A DNA stretch of 64,000 nt from Clostridia bacterium (GCA_017558105.1 JAFYWI010000001.1:1-64000), one strand, 5' to 3'. Counted from the stretch's first letter, positions 43,106 to 52,297 are shown. Notes: generated from the sequence alone by a model not told the origin. Numbers and translations are program-made.

Positions 43106-45378
43106 TATTCACCTTTTAAAGCCGATATTTTGTTATATATATTAGAATTCGTTAATGCACTTTTTACCTTTTCATCTTTAGCGAAAGTGCCGTAATTATT
43201 ATAAAAAATGCCAAGTTCTTCAAAAACTTCTGCACAGAATATTAGTTGGTTAACGTTATCTTCTTGCAAATTTATTATACAATTATTATACTCTATTCCA
43301 CAAAGTTTTTCAATACGCCTAAAGCAATTTGAAAAAGTTTCTCTTCCAATATTTAGTTGACTTAAAATTTTTCTGCCGTCTACGTTAGCAAAACAACTAC
43401 TTTTTGCCGTTGTATTTACGTAATATAAAGGAAGGTCTAAATACACCAATTTTTCATAGCCGTCTGGAATAGAATTAGGTGCAATAATTATAATATTTTT
43501 AAAATCTTTTCTTTCTGAATTAAATAAATATATAGGTAGATTTTTTAGTTCTTCGTACTTTTCTAAATTATCTACGTTAGATATTGCATAAACGGTACCG
43601 TAGCCGTTAGGATGCACGTCGTTAGCAGTTGCAATTTCAACGTTTTTAGCCGTTATTTCGCTTGTTTTTAACTGCTTTAATTGTTCTTTTAGAACGTAAG
43701 GTTTAAGTACCGAAAGGTTTGAAAAACAAGGAATAATTTGCCTTACGTAGCCTTTTAAAAACTCTTTATCTTTAAATGTTGAAACGTTAGTTTCAAAAAC
43801 AATAGTTTTCTTTATTGGGTAACTTATTAAATTTACGTCTTCTTTAGCAGAAAAATATAATAACTCTAATGCAGAAGAATTAAAAGTGTAATGATTAGTT
43901 CCACTTTTTAATAAACGTATTTCGTTTTGGTAAACTTCGGTAGCAAACAATGGTTTAGGGTTTGCCATACCAAAGGGTTCTAACCTTTCTATTTCTTTTG
44001 CAAACCTTAAACTAAATTTGTTATTTACCAAACTTTCTACGTTAATTTTAGTCGGCTCTATTTCCTTTGTTAAAAGTTTGCCAACGTATTCGTTTAAGGC
44101 TAACCTAAACTTTTCAAAATCTTCTTTTCTAATGGTTACGCCCGCAGCTTGCGAATGCCCGCCAAAGCACAACGTTAAATTTTCGAAATTGGTTAATACT
44201 TCGTGAATATTTATTCCGTCTACACTACGGCAAGAACCTTTTAAGTTGCCATCTATTTTAGCAAAAACAATAACAGGTCTATTAAATTCTTCTACAAGTT
44301 TAGAAGCAACTATGCCAATAAACCCAGAGTTCCAATTTTCGCCATAAACCATTATAACGTTATCGTTATAATATTTGTTTTGTAAAATAATTTCTCTTGC
44401 TTTTTTGAATATTTCATCCGTGCCGTTTTGCCTTGCTAAGTTGTATGCGTTTAATTTTATGGCAAGCGAATACCTTTCTGCAGAAGTTTTTGCAAGCAAT
44501 AAACTTAAAGACGTGTTAGCATCTCCCATTCTGCCACCTGCGTTAAGTTTTGGCGCAATATTAAACGCTAAACTTTGGGCTGTAAACGTTTTTACTTTTT
44601 CGCCCGCTAACATTCTAAATTCTTCTCTAGTGCAGTTATTAATTAGTTTTAAGCCTTCGTAAACGATAGCACGGTTTTCTTCAATTAGTTCCATACTATC
44701 TGCAATGGTTGCAAGGGCAACGTAGTCTAAAAACTTATCTGCCCCCTTACCCATTAGGGCAACGGCTAATTTATAGGCAACACCTGCTCCACAAAGAAAA
44801 GTGAAAGGATATTCTTGCCCACTTATTTTTGGGTTAATTACCGTGCAATTTGGTAGTTCTAAAGGGGCTTCGTGGTGGTCGGTAACAATTACTTCAATGC
44901 CTTGTTGCATTAGGTTTTCTATAATTTCTTTATCGCTCACACCACAGTCTACGGTGATGATTAAATCTATTTTGAAATCTTTATTAATTTCGTTAATTAA
45001 TTTTAAGTTTAAGCCATAACCATCTTCTCTTTCTGGAACAACAACCTTACAACTTATATCTAATTCTTGCAAGGTTTTATAAAGTATTGTGCTTGCGCAT
45101 ACCCCGTCTACGTCGTAATCGCCAAAAACTAAAACGTTTTGCCCTTTAGTTTTGGCAAGCATAATTCTTTCTACGGCACTTTTCATACCATTTAATAGAA
45201 ACGGGTTATTGAATTGTTTTTTGCTTGGATTTAAGAAATTATTTACTTTTTCAATAGTATCTACTTTTCTTTGGAACAAAATTTTTGCAGTATCAAATAA
45301 AATATTGCATTTATCTGCAATATTTTGCACTACAATTTTTTGTTCTTCAGTTAAGTTTTTACTATAATTTAAAAGCAT
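43105..45378 (-). CDS. recJ: Single-stranded-DNA exonuclease RecJ
   Basis: 5'-3' ssDNA exonuclease in recombination and mismatch repair. The 757-aa protein has the DHH phosphoesterase motifs FGDYDVDGVCA (about 81), VDCGVSD, TDHHEAP (about 162) and the DHHA1 motif CFGGHSQAAG (about 400), then an OB-fold and a long C-terminal extension as in Gram-positive RecJ. The secD-secF-recJ-rsh order is typical of Clostridia; the apt gene often found between recJ and rsh is missing. Weak SD. Confidence 0.96.
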   Translation of the reverse strand: MLLNYSKNLTEEQKIVVQNIADKCNILFDTAKILFQRKVDTIEKVNNFLNPSKKQFNNPFLLNGMKSAVERIMLAKTKGQNVLVFGDYDVDGVCASTILYKTLQELDISCKVVVPEREDGYGLNLKLINEINKDFKIDLIITVDCGVSDKEIIENLMQQGIEVIVTDHHEAPLELPNCTVINPKISGQEYPFTFLCGAGVAYKLAVALMGKGADKFLDYVALATIADSMELIEENRAIVYEGLKLINNCTREEFRMLAGEKVKTFTAQSLAFNIAPKLNAGGRMGDANTSLSLLLAKTSAERYSLAIKLNAYNLARQNGTDEIFKKAREIILQNKYYNDNVIMVYGENWNSGFIGIVASKLVEEFNRPVIVFAKIDGNLKGSCRSVDGINIHEVLTNFENLTLCFGGHSQAAGVTIRKEDFEKFRLALNEYVGKLLTKEIEPTKINVESLVNNKFSLRFAKEIERLEPFGMANPKPLFATEVYQNEIRLLKSGTNHYTFNSSALELLYFSAKEDVNLISYPIKKTIVFETNVSTFKDKEFLKGYVRQIIPCFSNLSVLKPYVLKEQLKQLKTSEITAKNVEIATANDVHPNGYGTVYAISNVDNLEKYEELKNLPIYLFNSERKDFKNIIIIAPNSIPDGYEKLVYLDLPLYYVNTTAKSSCFANVDGRKILSQLNIGRETFSNCFRRIEKLCGIEYNNCIINLQEDNVNQLIFCAEVFEELGIFYNNYGTFAKDEKVKSALTNSNIYNKISALKGE

Positions 45379-45399
45379 ATTTTTACCAATAATTAAACA

Positions 45400-45427
45400 A
45401 AAAGGCGGGATGTTTTTCCCGCCTTAA
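45400..45427 (-). terminator. Hairpin between secF and recJ
   Basis: Perfect stem AAGGCGGGA (complement of 45417-45425) against TCCCGCCTT followed by TTTG on the minus strand; likely terminates most secDF transcripts. Confidence 0.8.
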
Positions 45428-45438
45428 TAAATGAATTT

Positions 45439-46371
45439 TTATTTGCTTTCTGTTTCACTTTTTATCGTTGCGGTCTTTTTCCCTTTTGCTAATGAAGACC
45501 AAATTATACCCGTCCAAGCAAGCGATATAAATGAAGACGTTAAGGCAAGTGCTAAAATTTGTAGCCCTAGGAACTTTAAGTAACCAGAACCAACAATTAA
45601 TAATGTTATTGCAGAAAGGGCTAGCACACCAACCATAAATGCTACTCTAAATAAACTTTGAACGGTTGCTTTTTCTGCAATTTGAATATCTGTCAATTTG
45701 TCGTTACCTACGTTTTTACGCAATTCATTACATCTGTTAACAATAACAACTGATATTACGCCACTAAATATTAACGCACCAATTAAGGTTGCTAAATAAA
45801 ATGGACTTGCAGGTATTCTTGTTAATGCCAAAAATGCAGAATACGTAATTGCAGAAAGTATTGACGTTGCTAATACAGATAAAGCGCCGGCTAATTTTTC
45901 CATAAAATACAAATATACGAATATTGCCACCATTGCAACTGCAACTGCTAAAATTAAGTAACCTACGGAAACTGGGTAATATACTGCCGTTTCATATGGG
46001 CCGTTAACGGTTATTTCAATGCCTTCTAACCCTTCCGTAGCGCTAACAGCAGTGCTAACGGCATTTTTTAATTCTTCTACGTTTATATTAGAAACTTCGT
46101 AATTAAATTTATAAATTACGTCGCCATTAGAAGTAACTTGAACGGCATATGAAGAATATGCAATACCATTTTCGTTAAAATACTTCGTAGCAGAACCTTC
46201 TATTGTGTCGGTAACGTTGTTTATACCTTCGCTTGCGCTAATTTTAACTTCGTAACTTTTCTTAAAGTCTACGCCGTTATTAAAACCAAAAATTGTTAAG
46301 AAGGTTAAACCCACAACTAATATTGCTACTGTTATAATAATCCATAAACGAGATTTATTTAATATTTTCAT
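45439..46371 (-). CDS. secF: SecF-like protein-export membrane protein
   Basis: Accessory RND-type subunit of the Sec translocase that uses the proton motive force to pull exported proteins. The 310-aa protein has one N-terminal helix, a periplasm-type outer domain (about 30-135) and five further helices. The usual GIDFKGG motif is degenerate here (NNGVDFKKSYEV). Position directly after secD (2 bp) makes the assignment secure even though the sequence is divergent. Confidence 0.88.
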   Translation of the reverse strand: MKILNKSRLWIIITVAILVVGLTFLTIFGFNNGVDFKKSYEVKISASEGINNVTDTIEGSATKYFNENGIAYSSYAVQVTSNGDVIYKFNYEVSNINVEELKNAVSTAVSATEGLEGIEITVNGPYETAVYYPVSVGYLILAVAVAMVAIFVYLYFMEKLAGALSVLATSILSAITYSAFLALTRIPASPFYLATLIGALIFSGVISVVIVNRCNELRKNVGNDKLTDIQIAEKATVQSLFRVAFMVGVLALSAITLLIVGSGYLKFLGLQILALALTSSFISLAWTGIIWSSLAKGKKTATIKSETESK

Positions 46372-46373
46372 AA

Positions 46374-47687
46374 TTAAACGTCCTCCCTTTTAAGATTTAG
46401 AAATGCTTCTTTTTTATTAACGATTGGCATTATTAAAGAAGAAAACATTCTTAAAATTAAAACGTTACAAATAAATGCAACTCCGCTACCAATAGCCATT
46501 ATTGCACCAAAGTTTTGCAATGCGCCACCGGTTATAGCAAACAATGCTAGCGAAACTACAACGGCAATTACTCCAATACTAATATTTGGAATAAGCGCTC
46601 TCTTAAAGCCTACTCTAACAGAAGCCTTAACCGTTTTTCCTAGTGCGAATTCTTCTTTAATTCTTTTAATCGTTAATATTAAACCGTCTGCTACTAGAAT
46701 TGTAGAAAGCAATAAGCCAATTACACCAGCAATAGATAATACTATGCCAGGAACTGCAATCATTAACCCTAATTGAGCAACCATAAAGGTTAATAAAGTT
46801 AAAGATGCAATTAAGCCGTAACCCTTAAACGCTACTATAAAGCCAATGATTAATGCTAAATATAATACTGCAAAAGAAATTACTAATTTTAATTCTGTAT
46901 TTTCGCCAAATAGTGGTGTAATTTCGCCACCATTTTCAACTTCGTACTTATAAGCAAGTCCGCCAGTTTTTAAGCATAAAGCCATTTGTTTAGCCGATTC
47001 TACACTTTGAGATGTTAAATAAACGGTTTTATTGGTTATTGATGCTTCGCTTAGTTGTGAATTCATTATAGTGTCTTCCCCAAGCATTATTTTCAAATAA
47101 AAATTGGAACTACCCTCTGTTGAAGCATTATTCATTGCTTTTTTAAGAGTATCGTAGCCGTAATCTGTAAACACTAAAGATACCATATAACTCGTAGAGC
47201 CATCTTCATTAACTTGTTCGCCTACGTATTGGGAATCTGCCACTGCAGAATAATCTACCATAATTTCTGTAGTTGGGTCTTCGGTATTATCGCCAAAAAA
47301 CCTAATACTACCAAAAGCGGCAACCGTGTTTATATCGGTATCAGTTGCGTTATTACCTTTTAAGGAAATACGAATATCGTAATCTTTTACACCTTCGTCA
47401 ATAACTTTATAAGCAGTTACCGTATAAGATGAATACCCTAAAATATTTAACCTATTTTCTAAAGTAGAAATAACACTATTAATATCTTCTACTTCTTCAT
47501 TGTTGTCTTCTGCTAAAGTTAATGTATAAGTTTTGCCACCTGATATATCGTAATTGGTTTCTATTGCACCCAAAACAGAGTTAAAATTGTAAATTCCAAC
47601 TGGAAATCTAGCAAAGGTAACGAACAACATTACCGTTAGTACGAAAAGTACTAAAGATAACAACGTTATTGCTTTTGATTTTTTCAT
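46374..47687 (-). CDS. secD: SecD-like protein-export membrane protein
   Basis: Partner of SecF. The 437-aa protein has an N-terminal membrane helix, an outer domain (about 35-265) with the pattern NRLNILGYSSYTV seen in SecD P1, and six membrane helices at the C-terminus; the fourth-helix region contains LLSTILVADGLILTIKRIKEE, the SecD loop. First gene of the operon, with promoter TTGACC-N18-TATAAT and SD GGGAGG before the ATG. Confidence 0.9.
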   Translation of the reverse strand: MKKSKAITLLSLVLFVLTVMLFVTFARFPVGIYNFNSVLGAIETNYDISGGKTYTLTLAEDNNEEVEDINSVISTLENRLNILGYSSYTVTAYKVIDEGVKDYDIRISLKGNNATDTDINTVAAFGSIRFFGDNTEDPTTEIMVDYSAVADSQYVGEQVNEDGSTSYMVSLVFTDYGYDTLKKAMNNASTEGSSNFYLKIMLGEDTIMNSQLSEASITNKTVYLTSQSVESAKQMALCLKTGGLAYKYEVENGGEITPLFGENTELKLVISFAVLYLALIIGFIVAFKGYGLIASLTLLTFMVAQLGLMIAVPGIVLSIAGVIGLLLSTILVADGLILTIKRIKEEFALGKTVKASVRVGFKRALIPNISIGVIAVVVSLALFAITGGALQNFGAIMAIGSGVAFICNVLILRMFSSLIMPIVNKKEAFLNLKREDV

Positions 47688-47736
47688 TTTAGCCTCCCAA
47701 ACTTCTGCTCTCTAAACATAATAAAGCCTATATTAA

Positions 47737-47766
47737 ATTATAATACATAAACACCCTTTAGGTCAA
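47737..47766 (-). promoter_or_regulatory. Sigma-A promoter of secDF
   Basis: TTGACC (47761-47766), 18 bp, TATAAT (47737-47742) on the minus strand. Confidence 0.75.
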
Positions 47767-47829
47767 TAATATATTTTAATTTTTTTCGGTTTTTTTAAAT
47801 ACAAAAAGCAAATTTTTAGTGTTTTTTAA

Positions 47830-49164
47830 TTATTCACCTAACTTGTTTTGAGAATAGATGTGCATTGCGCATTCCATTCTTGTTTTCATCATTTCACAAG
47901 TTATTTCGTAAGGCGAATTTATATCGCCGTTAAAGTTTATGTTGTTTGCAGCACAACCACCGCTACAATGATATTTTGCAAAACAATTTTTACACTTTTC
48001 TTTAGTAAATAAACTGTTTTCGCTAAATATTTTTCTAATGTCTTCGTTAATAGTTCCACTAAAAACGTTACCCATTTTGTAGTTTGGGTTAGATGCAAAT
48101 TGGTGGCAAGGGAAAATATCTCCGTTAGGTGTTACAGAAAAATATTCGTTTCCTGCACCACAAGCAGAAACACGTTTCTTTAAGCAAACGCCACCTTCTA
48201 AATCTATATTAAAGTGGAAAAAGTTAAATAGCCTTTCCCCTTTTTTCTTTCTTTCTAAATAGATATTTGCAAGCCTTAAATATTCTTTTTTAATATCTTC
48301 TAAACTTTCTTTTTTAATATAAAGTTCGTGGTCTTTATCTAAAACAACGGGTTCTAAAGATATTTCCGTTAAGCCCGCATCGCACAAAGCAACAACGTCG
48401 TTAGCAAAATCTAAATTTTTATTAGTAAAAGTTCCCCTAACGTAATAGTGCTTATCGCCACGCATTTTTACAAAGTTTTTAATGTTTTCAATAATAACGT
48501 CGTAACTGCCTTTGCCGTTTATAGTTTGCCTTACCCCGTTATGAACTTCTTTTCTGCCATCTACACTTAAAACTACGTTTTCCATTTCATTGTTAAGGTA
48601 TTTAGCCGTTTCTTCATCTAATAAAACGCCGTTAGTAGTTAAGGTAAACAAAAACTTTTTGCCGTGTTGTTCGCCTTGGGTTTTAGCATAATCTATGGTT
48701 TTTTTAACAACATCTAAGTTCATTAGTGGTTCGCCACCAAAGAAGTCCATTTCTAAAATTTTTCTGTTGCCACTATTTTTAATTAAGAAATCTACTGCTA
48801 ATTTTGCCACTTCAAAAGACATATATTCGCTTTTGCCCTTATATTTACCTTTGCCTGCAAAACAATATTTGCAACTTAAATTGCAATCGTGACAAATGTG
48901 TAAGCATAACGCTTTTACAAGGTTGCTTTTAATAGGTGTTTCCTTAATATTTTCTGCAAACAAAACACCTTCTTCTTTTAGCGTTAAAATTTCTTCTTCT
49001 ATTTCTTTAATTAAGTTATTATCTACGCCGTTCAAGTCGTACTCTTCGCCGTTTAATTTTTTAACCACTTGGGTAGTTAAAATATCGCAAACGTGAAGAG
49101 CACCACTTTCACTATCAAATAAATAATAATTGCCGTCTATGTTAAAAGTATGTACCATTTTCAT
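47830..49164 (-). CDS. scfB: Radical SAM/SPASM maturase of the SCIFF peptide
   Basis: Enzyme that installs Cys-derived thioether cross-links in SCIFF peptides. The 444-aa protein has a peptide-recognition N-terminus, the radical SAM cluster C94-NLS-C98-KY-C101, MDFFGGEPL, and a C-terminal SPASM region with many Cys (CGAGNEYFSVTPNGDIFPCHQ, then CKNCFAKYHCSGGC). The SCIFF gene lies 56 bp upstream. The start has no clear SD, and a hairpin sits just upstream, which would keep maturase levels below those of the peptide. Confidence 0.95.
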   Translation of the reverse strand: MKMVHTFNIDGNYYLFDSESGALHVCDILTTQVVKKLNGEEYDLNGVDNNLIKEIEEEILTLKEEGVLFAENIKETPIKSNLVKALCLHICHDCNLSCKYCFAGKGKYKGKSEYMSFEVAKLAVDFLIKNSGNRKILEMDFFGGEPLMNLDVVKKTIDYAKTQGEQHGKKFLFTLTTNGVLLDEETAKYLNNEMENVVLSVDGRKEVHNGVRQTINGKGSYDVIIENIKNFVKMRGDKHYYVRGTFTNKNLDFANDVVALCDAGLTEISLEPVVLDKDHELYIKKESLEDIKKEYLRLANIYLERKKKGERLFNFFHFNIDLEGGVCLKKRVSACGAGNEYFSVTPNGDIFPCHQFASNPNYKMGNVFSGTINEDIRKIFSENSLFTKEKCKNCFAKYHCSGGCAANNINFNGDINSPYEITCEMMKTRMECAMHIYSQNKLGE

Positions 49165-49174
49165 ATAACAAAAT

Positions 49175-49202
49175 CAAGGAACGGTACAAATACCATCCCT
49201 TG
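49175..49202 (-). terminator. Hairpin between SCIFF and its maturase
   Basis: A 12-bp stem with two G-U pairs and a 4-nt loop, followed on the minus strand by ATTTTGTT, ending 10 bp before the maturase start. Probably a partial terminator. Confidence 0.6.
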
Positions 49203-49220
49203 ACAAGCCTTGTTTTTTAA

Positions 49221-49382
49221 TTATTTCGCCTTGTTGATTTTTGCTTCTTTTTCTATTTTTTCACAGTTTTGGTTACCTACTGTGCAAGATGTTTTGCAAG
49301 CAGATTGGCAAGTGCTTCTGCATTCACCACAACCTGTTTCAGTTCTCTTACAAGGTTTTGCTACTAATTTAATTCTACTCAT
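49221..49382 (-). CDS. scfA: SCIFF ribosomal peptide precursor (six cysteines in forty-five)
   Basis: A 53-aa Cys-rich peptide, precursor of a ribosomally made, thioether-bridged product almost universal in Clostridia. It begins MSRIKLVAKPC and contains the near-invariant core CQSACKTSCTVGNQ; cysteines are at 11, 18, 21, 25, 29, 33 and 40, so there are seven rather than six. SD GGAGG and a good promoter precede it, and the maturase follows. The function of mature SCIFF peptides is unknown. Confidence 0.96.
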   Translation of the reverse strand: MSRIKLVAKPCKRTETGCGECRSTCQSACKTSCTVGNQNCEKIEKEAKINKAK

Positions 49383-49422
49383 AATAATTCGCCTCCAAAT
49401 TGTTAATTAATTTAACGTATAT

Positions 49423-49451
49423 ATCATATTACATATGCGTTAATTTGTCAA
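49423..49451 (-). promoter_or_regulatory. Sigma-A promoter of the SCIFF operon
   Basis: TTGACA (49446-49451), 17 bp, TATGAT (49423-49428) on the minus strand. The -35 begins just after the end of the upstream zinc-ribbon gene. Confidence 0.8.
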
Positions 49452-49465
49452 TCATTTTAGCCTTT

Positions 49466-50560
49466 TTAACTAATATTTCCCATATATATTAGGTATGCTA
49501 TACCACCTAAAACAGCCAAGCCAAATAGCACGGTAAAGAAAACTTTCCAAAAACTAATTGGCGTTTTGCCGTGGGTTTTTCCCGTAGCGCCGTTAACGTA
49601 AAAATTATATACCTTTTTCTTAAACGGAAAATTACCAACGTAAACGGGTAAAAGCACGTATTTATACTTTACGTTTTCGTGCGTGGTAGAAATATTAATA
49701 TAATCTACAACGTCGTAATTATACTGCCTTAAAATACCCCTTTTAATATTGCTATCTATAACTATTTTTGCTTCATCCCAACAAGAATCTATATCTCTAT
49801 CGTAATGATAACCCATAAAACCAAGCATATATTGTTCTGTAAAAACCTTACCACTATTTGTGTCGTATGGGGAAATTTTATTCAACTTACTTTGGTCGAA
49901 TTTAGTACCGGCGGTAATTAAAACGTCGTCGAAATTCATATTAAAATTACCACTAATAGTTCGCCAAACGATATACGTTTCCGTACGTTTATTTTTTCCA
50001 GAACCAACAGTTCTAGTATGCCTTTTACCTATTCTGCCGTAGTAGGAAGAAGAAGTTTCACTATCAAAGGTAAACGCTGGCGTATAAACACCCTTTACGT
50101 TATTTGGAGAAAGGGTTGACTTAAATGCTCTTGGTGCAAAAAAGCGCTTTTTTGCCCAATTTTTAGCATATTCTACAGCCTTTTTAATACCAAACAAAAA
50201 AGGTTGAATTGCCGTTGGTTTAATGCCTGCAAGTTCTTCTGTTTTTTGAACGTGCGAAGTGCCACAAAACGGGCAAACTATTGAACTTTGGTCTTCGTTT
50301 AATACGATTTTTGCCCCACAATTAGAACAATTAAAAACAACTGCTTCTTCTCTATTATAAAAGTAATCGTTGCCAATAACTTCGTGCAAAGAGTACTCGT
50401 GAAAATTTACCTTTTGCTCAAATTCTTTGGTGCTTTCACAATGTTCGCAGTAAAGTTTTTGAAGTTCTGGGTTGAACTTCATATTTGCTCCACACCCAGA
50501 ACACTTTTCCGTTTTAGTTTGCGTGTTATTTAATTGCTCTTTAGCTTGTAGGTTGCTCAT
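49466..50560 (-). CDS. Double zinc-ribbon protein with C-terminal membrane helix (YdjG-like)
   Basis: A 364-aa protein of unknown function. The N-terminus has two zinc ribbons (CSGC/CEHC, about 20-41; CSNC/CPFC, about 78-99), followed by a conserved domain of about 230 residues (FFAPRAFKSTLSPNNVKGVYTPAFTFD in part) and one C-terminal membrane helix (about 338-360). It resembles the TFIIB-type zinc-ribbon proteins encoded with SPFH and PspA-type genes in Bacillus (ydjFGHI). Here it follows a DUF1858 gene and an SPFH gene, consistent with that membrane-stress association. A helicase annotation sometimes given to this family is not supported: no ATPase motifs. Confidence 0.8.
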   Translation of the reverse strand: MSNLQAKEQLNNTQTKTEKCSGCGANMKFNPELQKLYCEHCESTKEFEQKVNFHEYSLHEVIGNDYFYNREEAVVFNCSNCGAKIVLNEDQSSIVCPFCGTSHVQKTEELAGIKPTAIQPFLFGIKKAVEYAKNWAKKRFFAPRAFKSTLSPNNVKGVYTPAFTFDSETSSSYYGRIGKRHTRTVGSGKNKRTETYIVWRTISGNFNMNFDDVLITAGTKFDQSKLNKISPYDTNSGKVFTEQYMLGFMGYHYDRDIDSCWDEAKIVIDSNIKRGILRQYNYDVVDYINISTTHENVKYKYVLLPVYVGNFPFKKKVYNFYVNGATGKTHGKTPISFWKVFFTVLFGLAVLGGIAYLIYMGNIS

Positions 50561-50566
50561 TTAAAA

Positions 50567-50767
50567 TTATTCTTCTATATCGTTTAATTCTGCTAACATT
50601 TGTTCTAAGTCTGCACCGTGAACTTCTGCTGCTTCACCAACCGTTTCGCCGTGCGCTAAAGCACAACCTAAACAGTGCATCCCGTGCGACATTAAAATAT
50701 CGCCCGCTTTTGGGTTAATTTGAAGCGCTTCAAATATCGTTGTGTTTGCTGTAATTTTTTCTGCCAT
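50567..50767 (-). CDS. DUF1858-domain small protein
   Basis: A 66-aa protein starting MAEKITANTTIFEAL, with HGMHCLGCALAHGETVGEAA: the DUF1858 pattern with a CxxC pair and a nearby His, as in the N-terminal part of ScdA-like iron-sulfur repair proteins. Probably a redox or metal-binding module. I chose the ATG at 50767, not an in-frame GTG six codons upstream, because AAGGAG is 7-8 bp before the ATG. It lies between the SPFH and zinc-ribbon genes (36 and 6 bp gaps). Confidence 0.9.
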   Translation of the reverse strand: MAEKITANTTIFEALQINPKAGDILMSHGMHCLGCALAHGETVGEAAEVHGADLEQMLAELNDIEE

Positions 50768-50803
50768 AATATATCTCCTTTTCACGCGTTTTGCGTATGT
50801 ATT

Positions 50804-51856
50804 TTATACTAATTTAGTGCCACATTCCGAGCAGAATTTAGAACTTCCGCTAAGTTTAGCACCACATTCTGGGCAAAATTTTGCCGTTATTATTTTTTCG
50901 CCACACTCTGGGCAAAATTTAGACTTTGCAGGTATTTCTGCATTGCATTTTGTACATTTAGTGGTGTTAACAGATTTATCGTTTTTAGGTTGTTCTTGCT
51001 TGCTTTCGTTAAATGCGCCTGCCATCATAGAGCCTATTCCTAACCCTGCGCCAACGCCTATACCTGCGCTTGCAAAACCACCGCCTACGCCTGGGTTTTT
51101 AGCCGCTTCTTTCATTGCTTCTGCTGCGGCAATTTTCATCATTGCGTCGGTTTTATCGCCTAAAATTCCAAGTTTGCTTCTTTCGTCTATAGCCTTTTCT
51201 ACTTCTTGTGGAACAGACATATTTTCTATAAATAAGTTAGTTAATTGCAAACCTAATTCGTTAAACTTTTCTTGTATGTTTTCTTTAATAATTTGGTTGA
51301 ATTCTTCTGTATTACCAGCAAGGTCTAATGCAGAAACTTTGCTTTCGCCCAAAGTATCTGCAAGAGAAGATAATAACATAGATTTTAACCAATCTGTAAT
51401 ATCTTCGGTAACGAAGGAAGAAGAAGTGCCAAACAATTCTTTTAAGAAAGTGCCGGCATCTAATACCTTAAAAGCATAAGAACCAAAACCCCTAACCCTA
51501 ATCATGCCAAAGTCTTTATCGCGCATTAAAATTGGGTTTGCAGTACCCCATTTACAACCTGTAAATTGTTTAGTGTTAATGAAGTAAATATCTACCGTTA
51601 TAGGAGTTTGAAAACCATACATCCAACCTGCTAATTTAGATAAAATTGGGAATATTTGAGTTTTCAAATCGTAAGTGCCAGCAGAAAAAATATCGCAAAT
51701 TTGACCTTTATGTACGAAAATTGCTTGTTGCGATTCCCTTACTATCAACTTACTTTTATGGTTAATTTCTCTGCCACTCTTTTTTAGTGGGTATTTATAA
51801 ACTATTGTATCTTTAGAATCGTCTGCCCACTCTATTTGCCTTAAAAATAAAGCCAT
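50804..51856 (-). CDS. SPFH-domain protein with C-terminal zinc ribbons (YdjI-like)
   Basis: A 350-aa protein: SPFH/band-7 domain (about 30-225; starts with IVRESQQAIFVHKGQ), helical segment, Gly/Ala-rich linker (about 255-285) and three CxxC-type half-ribbons at the C-terminus (CTKC, CPEC, CPEC, CSEC). Same architecture class as the SPFH protein at 19182 but closer to the common YdjI type. Expected to form membrane-associated assemblies. First gene of SPFH-DUF1858-zinc-ribbon, with its own promoter. Confidence 0.88.
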   Translation of the reverse strand: MALFLRQIEWADDSKDTIVYKYPLKKSGREINHKSKLIVRESQQAIFVHKGQICDIFSAGTYDLKTQIFPILSKLAGWMYGFQTPITVDIYFINTKQFTGCKWGTANPILMRDKDFGMIRVRGFGSYAFKVLDAGTFLKELFGTSSSFVTEDITDWLKSMLLSSLADTLGESKVSALDLAGNTEEFNQIIKENIQEKFNELGLQLTNLFIENMSVPQEVEKAIDERSKLGILGDKTDAMMKIAAAEAMKEAAKNPGVGGGFASAGIGVGAGLGIGSMMAGAFNESKQEQPKNDKSVNTTKCTKCNAEIPAKSKFCPECGEKIITAKFCPECGAKLSGSSKFCSECGTKLV

Positions 51857-51882
51857 AATTTACCCCTTAGTTATTTTTTTAA

Positions 51883-51911
51883 ATTATACCACAATATTTT
51901 TAATATTACAA
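51883..51911 (-). promoter_or_regulatory. Sigma-A promoter of the second SPFH operon
   Basis: TTGTAA (51906-51911), 17 bp, TATAAT (51883-51888) on the minus strand. Confidence 0.7.
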
Positions 51912-51930
51912 TAATTTATTTTGTTTTGCC

Positions 51931-51959
51931 TTGCATTTTATTAAAAAAAAATGTATAAT
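51931..51959 (+). promoter_or_regulatory. Sigma-A promoter of tRNA-Gly
   Basis: TTGCAT (51931-51936), 17 bp, TATAAT (51954-51959), 21 bp before the tRNA. Confidence 0.8.
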
Positions 51960-51980
51960 ATATTTCGTAAAAAGTTTTAA

Positions 51981-52054
51981 GCAGGTATAGTACATCGGTA
52001 GTATGCGAGCTTCCCAAGCTTGAGAGGTGGGTCCGACTCCCATTACCTGCTCCA
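51981..52054 (+). tRNA. tRNA-Gly, anticodon CCC
   Basis: Acceptor stem GCAGGTA/TACCTGC, discriminator T, CCA encoded. Anticodon stem CGAGC/GCTTG (one G-U) with loop TTCCCAA, giving CCC. The T arm is GTGGG-TCCGACT-CCCAT. Own promoter and terminator. Confidence 0.95.
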
Positions 52055-52064
52055 ACATAAAATT

Positions 52065-52096
52065 AAAAGGTCAAAATTTTCTTTGACCTTTTTTGT
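52065..52096 (+). terminator. Terminator after tRNA-Gly
   Basis: Stem AAAAGGTCAAA against TTTGACCTTTT with T-run; it can also serve the convergent 54-aa gene. Confidence 0.85.
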
Positions 52097-52107
52097 TTGT
52101 TTTAATT

Positions 52108-52272
52108 TTACCAATCGTCTTTAGGGGTTAATTTAATATCATCGTAATATTCGAAATATTTTTCTTTACTTGTACTTTGCCTTTCTTCGTTCATTTCTTC
52201 TGGGTATAAAGCGTCTTCTTCGCAAGTGTCTGCTTGTCGCATATAGTCGTACATGGTTTTTGTTTCTTTCAT
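52108..52272 (-). CDS. 54-aa acidic protein of unknown function
   Basis: A short acidic protein, MKETKTMYDYMRQADTC... ending KLTPKDDW, rich in Glu, Asp, Tyr and Met. I prefer the ATG at 52272 over one 18 codons upstream, because GGGGGTG precedes it at SD distance and the promoter (next entry) would leave almost no leader for the longer form. No known family. It stands alone between tRNA-Gly and upp. Confidence 0.6.
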   Translation of the reverse strand: MKETKTMYDYMRQADTCEEDALYPEEMNEERQSTSKEKYFEYYDDIKLTPKDDW

Positions 52273-52297
52273 CTTACACCCCCAACCTTTTATAAAC

